A stretch of DNA of 36,949 bases from an uncultured Oscillospiraceae bacterium (lineage in GTDB: Bacteria; Bacillota; Clostridia; Oscillospirales; Oscillospiraceae): positions 1-36,949 of the forward strand of contig CALXDP010000018.1 of NCBI GenBank assembly GCA_944387095.1. Direction: 5' to 3'. Below are positions 24,263-31,928 of this stretch, in pieces. The notes under the pieces are model-generated. The model did no database searches. It saw only the letters and a list, made by a program, of their open reading frames with translations, and was not told where the DNA came from. The translations under genes were made by a program, and so were the position numbers. Numbering within the stretch: position 1 is the first letter of the stretch; every line of letters begins with the position of its first letter.

Positions 24263-24509
24263 AAATGCCTCGCAAAGTTCGCGGCACCCGCGCCGCAAAA
24301 ATTCACATCCGTTTTCCACCGCGGCACGGGCGCCGCCAAGCTTTGCAGCGAGTGCGCCCGCAGACGCGAACACAGTGCAATCCATATTTGGCCGGGCATG
24401 TACCTGGCCAAAGCTTCTCCTCAGCTGCCAAGCGTGTGAGCGCAGCGAGTGCGCCGCAGGCAGCCTCAGCTCTTTCGTTTGGGACAACTAGGTTGTTTCA
24501 AAGGGGTTG
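24263..24509 (-). repeat. Repeat-rich recA-recX spacer
   Basis: A 247-base spacer with two kinds of repeats. A 16-base near-repeat GCGGCACCCGCGCCGC (24281-24296) and GCGGCACGGGCGCCGC (24321-24336) are each hairpin-capable and also pair with each other in RNA as a 16-bp stem with two G-U pairs, ending 18 bases from the recX start. An 18-19-base direct repeat, GCAGCGAGTGCGCC(C)GCAG, is at 24345-24363 and 24442-24459. Short GCTGCC/GGCAGC arms surround the second copy. No T tract or promoter is evident. Confidence 0.6.
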
Positions 24510-25613
24510 TCAGCCCTCAAAATCATCGGCGGACACGTCCACCGCCCGGCCCGCAGCCCTGGCGGCAATCTGGGACTGGCGGCTCATGAGCTTGAAGGAG
24601 TTCTCCCGAATCTCCGCCTCAATCTGGTCAGCCAGTTCCGGGTTGTCTTGCAGGTATTTCTTCACCGCGTCCCGACCCTGGCCCAGCCGGTTCTCCCCCA
24701 TGGAGAACCAGGAGCCGGACTTCTGGATGATGTCCAGCCGGACAGCCAGATCCACCAGCTCGCCCAGTTTGGAGATGCCCTCGCCGTACATGATCTCAAA
24801 CTCAGCCTCCCGGAAAGGAGGGGCCACTTTATTCTTCACGATCTTGGCCCGGGTGCGGTTGCCCACCACCTCGGAGCCGTTCTTGATGGCCTCAATCCGG
24901 CGCACCTCGATGCGCACCGAAGCATAGAACTTCAGCGCCCGGCCGCCGGTGGTAACCTCAGGGTTGCCGTAGACCACCCCCACCTTTTCCCGCAGCTGAT
25001 TGATGAAAATGACGATGCAGTTGGTCTTGGCAATCGAGCCGGCCAGCTTGCGCAGAGCCTGGCTCATCAGCCGGGCCAGCAGGCCCACATGGGAATCCCC
25101 CATGTCCCCTTCGATCTCCGCCCGGGGGGTCAGCGCAGCCACCGAGTCCACCACTACCACGTCAATGGCGCCGGAGCGCACCAGGGCTTCGCAGATCTCC
25201 AGACCCTGCTCGCCAGTGTCCGGCTGAGAGATGAGCATGGAGTCGATGTCCACCCCCAGGGCCCGGGCATAGGTGGGATCCAGGGCGTGTTCGGCGTCAA
25301 TAAAGGCCACTTCGCCTCCCCGCCGCTGGGCCTCCGCCACAATGTGCAAAGCCAGAGTGGTCTTACCGGAGGACTCCGGTCCATAGATTTCAATGATGCG
25401 CCCTTTGGGCACGCCCCCAATGCCCAGGGCGATGTCCAGGGAAAGTGAGCCGGTGGGAATCGCCTCCACCATGATATGGGAGTTCTCCCCCAGGCGCATG
25501 ATGGACCCCTTGCCATACTCCCGCTCGATCTGGGCAATGGCGGTCTCCAGGGCGCGTTTCTTATCTGAAGCGGGGGAGGGACTATCCACCACCGTGCGCT
25601 TTTTCTCTGCCAT
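24510..25613 (-). CDS. recA: Recombinase RecA
   Basis: Central strand-exchange protein of homologous recombination and co-protease for LexA. The 367-residue protein has Walker [10 protein letters not shown] at 78-86, the MAW-region [11 protein letters not shown], Walker [10 protein letters not shown], the L2 loop segment [12 protein letters not shown] and KNKVAPPF. The ATG at 25613 follows AAAGGAAGA; the nine-residue longer reading lacks support. It is 88 bases after prmC with no evident promoter or terminator in the sense direction, so it may be transcribed from the yqhQ promoter; no LexA-type box lies immediately upstream. Confidence 0.98.
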   Translation of the reverse strand: MAEKKRTVVDSPSPASDKKRALETAIAQIEREYGKGSIMRLGENSHIMVEAIPTGSLSLDIALGIGGVPKGRIIEIYGPESSGKTTLALHIVAEAQRRGGEVAFIDAEHALDPTYARALGVDIDSMLISQPDTGEQGLEICEALVRSGAIDVVVVDSVAALTPRAEIEGDMGDSHVGLLARLMSQALRKLAGSIAKTNCIVIFINQLREKVGVVYGNPEVTTGGRALKFYASVRIEVRRIEAIKNGSEVVGNRTRAKIVKNKVAPPFREAEFEIMYGEGISKLGELVDLAVRLDIIQKSGSWFSMGENRLGQGRDAVKKYLQDNPELADQIEAEIRENSFKLMSRQSQIAARAAGRAVDVSADDFEG

Positions 25614-25631
25614 GTTCCATCTTCCTTTCTC

Positions 25632-25655
25632 CGCCGGCATTCCGCCGGCGTTTTT
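25632..25655 (+). terminator. Terminator-shaped hairpin antisense to the recA leader
   Basis: CGCCGGC (25632-25638), loop ATTCC, GCCGGCG (25644-25650), then TTTTT on the plus strand. On the sense (minus) strand the same hairpin sits just ahead of the recA ribosome site, preceded by A residues. No plus-strand gene ends here. Confidence 0.5.
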
Positions 25656-25701
25656 CTATTCTTCCAAATACCGCGATCGCTTACCCGCCCCGCCTGACAG
25701 C

Positions 25702-26568
25702 CTATTCCTCCGGCTGGACGCCTTCCACCACCCGCCAGTTGCCCCCAGGGTCCTGCGTGGTATGGATCTCTTGGAATCCCTGCCGCCGCAGGATATATTC
25801 CACATCGGGAGCCTGATTCCAGCCCACCTCGAAGGCCAGTTTCCCTCCCTGGCTCAAGGCCCTCTTCCATCGGTCGCTCACCGCCCGATAGAAGCTTAGA
25901 CCATCCTCCCCGCCGTCCAGAGCCTGCACGGGCTCATAGTCCCGCACTGAGGGGTCCAACTTTTCCAGATCGCCGGTTGGAATATAGGGTGGATTGCATA
26001 AAATGAGGTCAAAGTCCCGAAGCAGCACCGGGGGCGGGGCCAGGGCGTCTGCCCGGGCGGCGCTCACCCGGGCGCCCAGATTGCACCGCTGGATGTTCTC
26101 CCTGCATACGCGCAGGGCATCCTCCGACCAGTCGGCCAGCACCACATGGCAGTCTGGGCAATTGTCCGCCACTGCCAGCCCCACGCATCCGCTGCCCGCG
26201 CACAAATCCAGCACCCGGGCCGGCCGATTCAGTCCGCGCACAAAGAGGATGCCCCGTTCCGCCAGTGTCTCCGTATCTGCCCTGGGGATCAGCACATCCC
26301 GGCAAATGCTCAGGGTCAGGCCATAGAACTCCCATTCCCCAATGAGGTAGGCCACCGGCTCACCCGCCAGCCGCCGCTCCAGCAGCTGCCCGAAACGCCG
26401 CTCCACTTCATCAGAGGCGTAGAGGGCCATATCCCGGAACAGTTCCTGGCGGCTCTTACCCGCAGCGTGGGCCAGCAGCTCCCGGGCCTCCATCTGGGCC
26501 GCCTCCACCCCCGCCCGGCGCAGGGCCCGGCGGGCGTCTAGATACAGGTTGTTGTAGGTGGAGGCCAC
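25702..26568 (-). CDS. prmC: Peptide chain release factor N5-glutamine methyltransferase
   Basis: Methylates the Gln of the GGQ motif in release factors RF1/RF2. The 288-residue protein has an N-terminal helical domain (to about 85), the SAM motif I VLDLCAGSGCVGLAVA and the catalytic ILCNPPYIP. The GTG at 26568 gives the usual family length and has GAGGAGAGA upstream; the longer start at 26613 overlaps yqhQ. It sits 28 bases behind yqhQ. prfA, often adjacent, is not here. Confidence 0.93.
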   Translation of the reverse strand: MASTYNNLYLDARRALRRAGVEAAQMEARELLAHAAGKSRQELFRDMALYASDEVERRFGQLLERRLAGEPVAYLIGEWEFYGLTLSICRDVLIPRADTETLAERGILFVRGLNRPARVLDLCAGSGCVGLAVADNCPDCHVVLADWSEDALRVCRENIQRCNLGARVSAARADALAPPPVLLRDFDLILCNPPYIPTGDLEKLDPSVRDYEPVQALDGGEDGLSFYRAVSDRWKRALSQGGKLAFEVGWNQAPDVEYILRRQGFQEIHTTQDPGGNWRVVEGVQPEE

Positions 26569-26596
26569 AGCCGCTCTCTCCTCTCTTCGCTGCTTT

Positions 26597-27571
26597 TTAC
26601 CACCGGTCCGCACCCTTCTCCTCGGGAAGCACCAGTTTCAGCGCCTCGATGCCCACCTCGATCATGGAGTCGTCCGGCTCAAAGGTGGTGAAGTTCTGCA
26701 TCCACATCCCCGGGGCCCGCAGGAATCGTGAGACCGGGCCGTCATGTCCCCCCACATAGCGGTTGAACTCATAGGTCACCCCCACGATGAGTGGCAGCAG
26801 CAGCAGATGCAGCAGCATCCGCAGCCAGGTGTTCTCAATCTCCAGAGGGGTAAAGATCACGATGGACAGGAAGATGGACACCACAATGACCACGAACAGA
26901 AAGCTGGTGCCGCACCGGGGGTGGTGCCGGGGCTGCCTGCGCACATTCTCCACCGTTAGCTCCAGGCCGTTCTCGTAGCAGTAGATGGTCTTGTGCTCCG
27001 CCCCGTGGTATTCAAACACCCGGTGGATCTCCTTCAGCCGGGAGCACAGGAAGAGATAAAGCAGGAAGATGACCACCTTCAGCACCCCCTCCAGCACCGC
27101 TCGGAACCACAGGGGCATCCCCGTCCAGACAAGACTGATCAGCCCCGTGACAGCGGTGGGTAGCAGGATGAACAATCCCACAGAAAAGGCGATGCCCAGC
27201 ACCGCCGCGATGGTGACGATGAGGGAAGCCGCCTTTTCCTCCGAAAAGTGCTCGGCGATCCATTTGTCCAGGCCGGTGAGCTCTTCTTCCTCCCCAATCC
27301 CGTCATCGGACACCTCGGCCGAATGCATCAGCGCCTTCACACCGTTCACCATGGAACCGCAGAACACAAACACGCCCCGGATAAAGGGCAGCTTGGTCAA
27401 TCCTTTGCGCTTCTTCACCGGGCTGGTGGTGATGTCCAGCGAACCATCTGGTTTGCGCACCACCACTGCCCGCCGCTCTGGCCCCTGCATCATGATCCCC
27501 TCAATGAGGGCCTGTCCGCCACAGGTCGTCTTATAGGGTGTATGACAGCCCTGTGGTTCTTTCTTTGCCAT
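26597..27571 (-). CDS. yqhQ: DUF1385 membrane protein YqhQ
   Basis: Conserved Firmicutes membrane protein of 324 residues, function not established. It opens with GGQALIEGIMMQGPERRAVVVR, typical of the family, and has about four to five membrane segments (near 65-80, 115-145, 155-180, 215-260). The family core FEYHGAEHKTIYCYENG precedes PRCGTSFLFVVI, and the tail FTTFEPDDSMIEVGIEAL is conserved. GGAGAAAACC precedes the ATG. It heads the yqhQ-prmC run and has its own promoter. Confidence 0.92.
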   Translation of the reverse strand: MAKKEPQGCHTPYKTTCGGQALIEGIMMQGPERRAVVVRKPDGSLDITTSPVKKRKGLTKLPFIRGVFVFCGSMVNGVKALMHSAEVSDDGIGEEEELTGLDKWIAEHFSEEKAASLIVTIAAVLGIAFSVGLFILLPTAVTGLISLVWTGMPLWFRAVLEGVLKVVIFLLYLFLCSRLKEIHRVFEYHGAEHKTIYCYENGLELTVENVRRQPRHHPRCGTSFLFVVIVVSIFLSIVIFTPLEIENTWLRMLLHLLLLPLIVGVTYEFNRYVGGHDGPVSRFLRAPGMWMQNFTTFEPDDSMIEVGIEALKLVLPEEKGADRW

Positions 27572-27684
27572 TTGGTTTTCTCCTTTGCGTGTTCCGGTTC
27601 TCGGCCGTCCACAGCGGTTCCTGCGCGCGAGAACCCGCGCGCAGGCTTTTCCGCTTCTCTAGACCCTGCCGTCAAACCGATCCT

Positions 27685-27713
27685 ATTCTAACAGGTTCCC
27701 GGGGGAATTGCAA
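27685..27713 (-). promoter_or_regulatory. Promoter of the yqhQ-prmC(-recA) run
   Basis: Minus-strand -35 TTGCAA (27708-27713), 17-base spacer, -10 TAGAAT (27685-27690). The leader is about 105 bases and contains two mutually exclusive hairpins: CCTGCGCGCG/CGCGCGCAGG (27620-27645) or GGTTC/GAACC (27616-27635). Confidence 0.75.
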
Positions 27714-27722
27714 CCCAATTAT

Positions 27723-27736
27723 AGAACTTTTGTTCT
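27723..27736. promoter_or_regulatory. LexA-type SOS box (GAAC-N4-GTTC)
   Basis: AGAACTTTTGTTCT, a perfect dyad matching the GAAC-N4-GTTC core of Firmicutes LexA/DinR sites; the central bases do not fully fit the Bacillus RNRY preference. It lies 9 bases upstream of the -35 of the yqhQ promoter and just past the histidine kinase stop. Binding is inferred. Confidence 0.5.
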
Positions 27737-27741
27737 ATTTT

Positions 27742-29274
27742 TCAGTCTCCATGGACTGGCAGCCGCAGGGTGGCCACACAGCCGCCGCCCTCCGCGTTGC
27801 CAATCTCCAGGGTGCCGTTGTGGGCCTGCATAATCTCCTCGCACACCGCCAGGCCAATGCCCGATCCCCGGGCCTTGGAAGAGCCCTTGTAAAACTTGTA
27901 TTTGATGAAGGGCAGCTCCTCCTCTGGCACACCGGGACCGTAATCCCGGATGCGGATGACCACGTCGTCCCCCTCTGGCTGGATGGACACATCCACCCGG
28001 CCGCCGGAGCCGCCGTGCTTATCCGCATTGTCCAGCAGATTGCAGAACACCTGCCGCAGCCGCTCCGGGTCCCCGCTGATAGGGGGGAACTCCTCCTCGC
28101 ACTCATCGTAAACCAGCTCCAGCCCTTTGCGCCGGAAAAACTCCCGGTAGGTGTACACCGCATCCTCCAACTCCGCTTTGATGTCCATGGGCTCCACCGA
28201 CAGGTTAAACCGCCCGGTCTCAATCCGGGAAAACTCCAACAGCTCCTCCACCATATTGGTGAGCCGCCGGGCCTCGGATACGATGATGCCCATGCCCTTC
28301 TTCACGTCCTCCGCGTCCCGCACTTCCCCGTTGTACAGCGTCTCCGCCCAGCCGTTGATGGCTGTCAAGGGGGTGCGCAGCTCATGGGAGACGGACGAGA
28401 TAAACTCCGACTGGGTCTTTTCCGCTTGGTCGATCTTCAAAGACATGTCGTTGATCGCGTCCACCAAGTCGCCGATTTCATCGTCTGAGCGCTTCTCCAG
28501 CTGAACCCCGTAGCTGCCCGTGGCAATACGCTTGGCCGTCTCTGTCACCCGGGACACCGGCTCCAGCACCGACCGGCTAAAGTAGACCGTATACACCCAC
28601 ATCAGGGCCACAATCAGCAGGCCCACCAGGGACGTGATGAGCACCACCCGCGTCATCTGGGCGTCCAGCAGCCGCAGCGAGGTGACAAAGCGGATCACAC
28701 CCACCAGGGTGCCGTTGTAAATGATGGGGGCGGACACCGCCATGATGCGGTCCCCCGTAGAGGGATCCTCTCCCGACCAGGAGGCCAGCTTCCGGTTTTG
28801 GATGGCATCGGCCACATCCGGCGTGCCAGGAAAGCCGCCGGAGATGTCCATGAGGGAGGTCATGCGCACCCAGCCTGTGGCGCTGAGAAACTGGACCTCG
28901 ATGATATCCCGGTCCTCAAACTGATTGATGAACTGCCGGGCGGAATATAGATAGGTGCTTTCCGTAAAGTTTTGGAACATGCCCGCCGCCGTTTGGGCAC
29001 TGCTCTCCAGGGAAGCCCGCATGGTGGAGGAATAGTAGTTAGATATGGCCAGCGTCAAGGCCGTCACCGCCACCGCCACGATGCAGAAGGTAGTCAGCAC
29101 GGAGTTGATCAGCCACCGCCACCGGAGCAGCCCGTGGCGGTGCTTCTTTTTCCGCTTTTTCTCCTCCGCTTTCTCCCCCTCCAGCTTGGAGGGCTCCCTC
29201 CGGATGGGTTCCTTCCGCTTCCTCCGGTGCTTTGGCCCGTCCTGCCGCGGCTGTTTCTCCTCTTCCTGCACCAT
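27742..29274 (-). CDS. Sensor histidine kinase
   Basis: Membrane sensor partner of the response regulator encoded just upstream. The 510-residue protein has a very basic cytosolic N-terminus (RKKKHRHG near 41-48), a first membrane segment (54-78), an extracytoplasmic sensor domain (about 79-230), a second membrane segment, a HAMP linker, then the kinase core. His297 in SVSHELRTPL is the phosphorylation site; the ATP-binding domain has NLLDNADKHG (N box), RDYGPGVP (G1) and GSGIGLAVCEEI (G2). AAAGGAGGTGG supports the ATG at 29274. The stimulus is unknown. Confidence 0.95.
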   Translation of the reverse strand: MVQEEEKQPRQDGPKHRRKRKEPIRREPSKLEGEKAEEKKRKKKHRHGLLRWRWLINSVLTTFCIVAVAVTALTLAISNYYSSTMRASLESSAQTAAGMFQNFTESTYLYSARQFINQFEDRDIIEVQFLSATGWVRMTSLMDISGGFPGTPDVADAIQNRKLASWSGEDPSTGDRIMAVSAPIIYNGTLVGVIRFVTSLRLLDAQMTRVVLITSLVGLLIVALMWVYTVYFSRSVLEPVSRVTETAKRIATGSYGVQLEKRSDDEIGDLVDAINDMSLKIDQAEKTQSEFISSVSHELRTPLTAINGWAETLYNGEVRDAEDVKKGMGIIVSEARRLTNMVEELLEFSRIETGRFNLSVEPMDIKAELEDAVYTYREFFRRKGLELVYDECEEEFPPISGDPERLRQVFCNLLDNADKHGGSGGRVDVSIQPEGDDVVIRIRDYGPGVPEEELPFIKYKFYKGSSKARGSGIGLAVCEEIMQAHNGTLEIGNAEGGGCVATLRLPVHGD

Positions 29275-29381
29275 GTCCACCTCCTTTCCCGGATCTATCT
29301 GGCTATTTGCCCCCGCGCCCGCTTTCTGAAAGGTCCCATTTCCCTGCGGGCACTGCACTATTTCCTAATTTTTAAGTCGAA

Positions 29382-30071
29382 TCAGAATCCCCACTTGTAC
29401 CCATACCCCCATACGGTGGTGATATAGGTAGGGTTCTGGGGGTCATCCTCCAGCTTGATGCGCAACCGCCGGATGTTGACGTCCACGATCTTCAGCTCTC
29501 CGATGTAATCCTTGCCCCACACCGCCTCCAGAATCTCCTCCCGGGACAACGCCTTGCCGGGATTGTCCATGAACAGCTTGACGATGGAGTATTCCACCTG
29601 GGTCAGCTTCACCCGCTGCCCGTTTTTCTCCAAGGTGCGGTTGCGGGTGTTGAGCAGGAAGGGGGGCTGGCTGATCTCGTCGCTGTCCCGCAGAGCCTCC
29701 CCTCCGGCCCGGCGGTACAGCGCGTCCACCCGGGCGGTGAGCTCCGCAGGGGAAAAGGGCTTGGTCACATAGTCATCCGCCCCGGTCATCAGGCCGGTGA
29801 CCTTATCCATCTCCTGGGTGCGGGCAGTGAGCATGATAATGCCGATCTGGGCGTTGCCCGCCCGGATGCGCCGACACACCTCAAACCCGTCTATCTCCCC
29901 GGGGAGCATAATATCCAGAAGCACCACCTTGATGTCCGGGTTCTTCCGAATCTGTTCCAGGGCCTCTTCCCCGTCCCCCGCCTCAATGGTCTCGTACCCT
30001 GCCCGTTTCAGGTTGATGACCACAAAGCTGCGGATATTCGGCTCATCTTCCAGTACCAAAACCTTTCTCAT
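29382..30071 (-). CDS. OmpR-family response regulator
   Basis: Transcription factor controlled by the adjacent kinase. The 229-residue protein has a receiver domain with the acidic pair LEDEPN, phospho-acceptor Asp53 (VVLLDIMLPG), Thr in MLTARTQ and Lys in VTKPF, then a winged-helix domain ending TYITTVWGYGYKWGF. The ATG at 30071 follows AAAGGAGTC and lies 18 bases after the lipoprotein stop, so lipoprotein, regulator and kinase form one operon. Confidence 0.95.
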   Translation of the reverse strand: MRKVLVLEDEPNIRSFVVINLKRAGYETIEAGDGEEALEQIRKNPDIKVVLLDIMLPGEIDGFEVCRRIRAGNAQIGIIMLTARTQEMDKVTGLMTGADDYVTKPFSPAELTARVDALYRRAGGEALRDSDEISQPPFLLNTRNRTLEKNGQRVKLTQVEYSIVKLFMDNPGKALSREEILEAVWGKDYIGELKIVDVNIRRLRIKLEDDPQNPTYITTVWGYGYKWGF

Positions 30072-30089
30072 GACAGACTCCTTTCCCAT

Positions 30090-31496
30090 TCACTGGCTGG
30101 ACCAAGCGGTGGTGATCAGCCGGAATCTCTGCACCAGCTGATCCTGGTCCACACTGCAGTCCCACACATCCTCATTCAGCATGGCGGCGTAGATGGTAGT
30201 GCCGTTATCGTATAAGGCAAATCTTCCGGGGCGGTTGGCCCAGGTCTCCCGGTTACTCCCGGTCAGCGTGTAGATGCTGAGAAACGCCGTGGGTTCCGTC
30301 TCCTCCGCGTCCGGCCAATAGTAGAAGATCACGGCCCGCTCTCCCCGGCTGCTGCGGCTATCATCCCGGGACATCGTGATGTTGCCCGGCCAGCTGTCCG
30401 GCAGCATCAAATACCATCCGTCCGTGACGGAATGATAGGTCACGCAGCTTGTCGCCGGATTGCCCTGGCTGTCAAACTGCCGCCAGTGGATCACATAATA
30501 AATTGGGGTCAGGGCTGCGGGCGCGTCCGCCAGGGTGCCCACCGCAGTCTCCATGCTGGGCACCTGGACCGGGAGGGGGATCTCCAGAATCCCATCCCCA
30601 TTGATATCCGTGGCGGACACGTCTGTATACGCCCGGAAGGTGGCAGAGCTGATGCCGCTGGCCTCATCCCGGGTCACATTGTGCAGCCCATCCTGCCCCA
30701 GAGTCAGGATATCGGTGAGTACGCCCCCCTCTGTCTCTGCAGTGACATAGACGCAGGATGCGCCGTCTGACAGGATGCCAGTGCGGGCGCTGATCCCCTC
30801 TGTGATGTTATCCGAAAGGGGGGCGGTGTAGACCATGGCCATGACCCCCTCCTGATAGCGGTAGTATTCCGCCCGGCTGCCGCCCACCTGCCCGGTACTG
30901 TTCTGCTGCAATACCAGAAGTTCCTTGCCGTTGTCTCCATCGCCATCCAGGTCATCTACCAGATAGCTGGCGTTATAAGTGGTGTTCATCAGCTCCACCA
31001 CCCCGGTGGCATTGATCATATGGGCAGTCAGAATGTGGACCCTGGCACTCATCTGCCAGCTGATAATGAGATCCTCCACCCCATCTCCCGTCAGGTCCTC
31101 ATAGGCCACAGAGTTGATGGAGGTCCCGTCCCCCGAAATCTCGTGGGTGCGCACAAACTCCCCGTCACTGCCCCGGCGGAACAGGCAGACCCGTAAGGGC
31201 TGTTCCTCCGCGGCGGTCACCCGGAGAAAGACCACCGCGGTTTCCTGATTGCCGTCGTTGTCCATATCCATCAGCTGGACCGTAGAGGTATTGCTGCCAT
31301 AGCTGATGGTGGCATACTCCGCGCCCAGCTCATCCATGGTCCCCTGAATGGTTTCCTCCAGACTGGTATATGCCTCCGGCAGCGCCGGCAGAATATAGAG
31401 ATCATCCGCAGATTGAAACATGCAGCCGGCACACCCCAGCGCCAATATCCCCGCCAGCGCCAAAACCCTGAGTGCCCGCAAAATTTTTTCTCTCAT
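30090..31496 (-). CDS. Lipoprotein with FG-GAP/calcium-loop-like repeats
   Basis: A 468-residue exported protein, not named with certainty. The signal peptide ends near LALGCAGC, with two candidate lipid-anchor cysteines. At least four Asp-rich loops recur: DMDNDGNQETAVV, DLTGDGVEDLI, DLDGDGDNGKELLV and DINGDGILEIP. They resemble FG-GAP/VCBS or dockerin-type calcium loops, suggesting a beta-propeller surface protein. AAAGGAGGAGG precedes the ATG at 31496. As the first gene of the operon with a two-component system it may be an accessory sensor, though that is inference. Confidence 0.8.
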   Translation of the reverse strand: MREKILRALRVLALAGILALGCAGCMFQSADDLYILPALPEAYTSLEETIQGTMDELGAEYATISYGSNTSTVQLMDMDNDGNQETAVVFLRVTAAEEQPLRVCLFRRGSDGEFVRTHEISGDGTSINSVAYEDLTGDGVEDLIISWQMSARVHILTAHMINATGVVELMNTTYNASYLVDDLDGDGDNGKELLVLQQNSTGQVGGSRAEYYRYQEGVMAMVYTAPLSDNITEGISARTGILSDGASCVYVTAETEGGVLTDILTLGQDGLHNVTRDEASGISSATFRAYTDVSATDINGDGILEIPLPVQVPSMETAVGTLADAPAALTPIYYVIHWRQFDSQGNPATSCVTYHSVTDGWYLMLPDSWPGNITMSRDDSRSSRGERAVIFYYWPDAEETEPTAFLSIYTLTGSNRETWANRPGRFALYDNGTTIYAAMLNEDVWDCSVDQDQLVQRFRLITTAWSSQ

Positions 31497-31566
31497 GCTG
31501 CCTCCTCCTTTCCCGCCATGGTCCGACACCCGGCTCAGGCCGGTACTTTCTACACAGTTGTCTTGT

Positions 31567-31596
31567 ATTGTATCATAAAACTACATTCTTTGACTA
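31567..31596 (-). promoter_or_regulatory. Probable promoter of the lipoprotein/two-component operon
   Basis: Minus-strand -10 TACAAT (31567-31572) and -35 TAGTCA (31591-31596) with an 18-base spacer, about 70 bases ahead of the start. The flanking region (31590-31650) is very AT-rich compared with the rest of the window. Confidence 0.5.
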
Positions 31597-31653
31597 TGAA
31601 TTTTTCATAAAAAATCAAAAAATGCTTCTGGTAAAAATTTTTTAAATTCGCGC

Positions 31654-31682
31654 TTTACAACGCCAGCAAATCCTGCTATACT
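31654..31682 (+). promoter_or_regulatory. Promoter of tRNA-Arg
   Basis: -35 TTTACA (31654-31659), 17-base spacer, -10 TATACT (31677-31682), 22 bases before the mature tRNA. Confidence 0.8.
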
Positions 31683-31704
31683 ATTTTAGCGTTCAGAATT
31701 TCGC

Positions 31705-31781
31705 GCGCCCGTAGTTCAATTGGATAGAGCGTCAGATTCCGGTTCTGAATGTTGGGGGTTCGAGTCCCTTCGGGCGTACCA
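31705..31781 (+). tRNA. tRNA-Arg (anticodon CCG)
   Basis: A 77-nucleotide cloverleaf with acceptor GCGCCCG/CGGGCGT (G-U at the first pair), anticodon stem TCAGA/TCTGA around loop TTCCGGT (anticodon CCG, reading CGG), T-arm GGGGGTTCGAGTCCC and an encoded CCA. Promoter and terminator flank it. Phage-like genes begin right after it, which suggests its 3' end is an attachment site. Confidence 0.96.
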
Positions 31782-31789
31782 GCAAAAAA

Positions 31790-31830
31790 TGCCTGAAAGT
31801 GTTGATTTTACAGCACTTTCAGGCACTTTT
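31790..31830 (+). terminator. Terminator of tRNA-Arg
   Basis: Perfect 12-bp stem (31790-31801 with 31814-31825), 12-base loop, then CTTTTCTTT. It starts 9 bases past the CCA end. Confidence 0.88.
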
Positions 31831-31887
31831 CTTTCCCGTTCACGAATCTTCAAATTGCGGATTTACCGGGATAAAACGGGATTTTGT

Positions 31888-31906
31888 GTTGCTATTTCTG
31901 TTGCTA
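31888..31906. repeat. GTTGCTA direct repeat near the phage boundary
   Basis: GTTGCTA at 31888-31894 and again at 31900-31906, a 12-base period, between the tRNA-Arg terminator and the LexA-type box. Its position beside a tRNA/phage junction makes it a candidate recombinase arm or core site, but the partner end is outside the window. Confidence 0.3.
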
Positions 31907-31920
31907 CGAACATTTGTTCT
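31907..31920. promoter_or_regulatory. LexA-type SOS box near the prophage edge
   Basis: CGAACATTTGTTCT contains GAAC-N4-GTTC and fits the Bacillus/Clostridia LexA consensus at nearly all positions. It lies 9 bases past the stop of the last phage-type gene. No promoter pair is obvious beside it, so the regulated gene is unclear. Confidence 0.5.
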
Positions 31921-31928
31921 AGTTCAGT

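Noticed and set aside
24263-24487. In-frame N-terminal extension of recX
   Set aside because: It runs through the repeat-rich spacer, has no start signal and is unlike RecX; the ATG at 24262 has a ribosome site.
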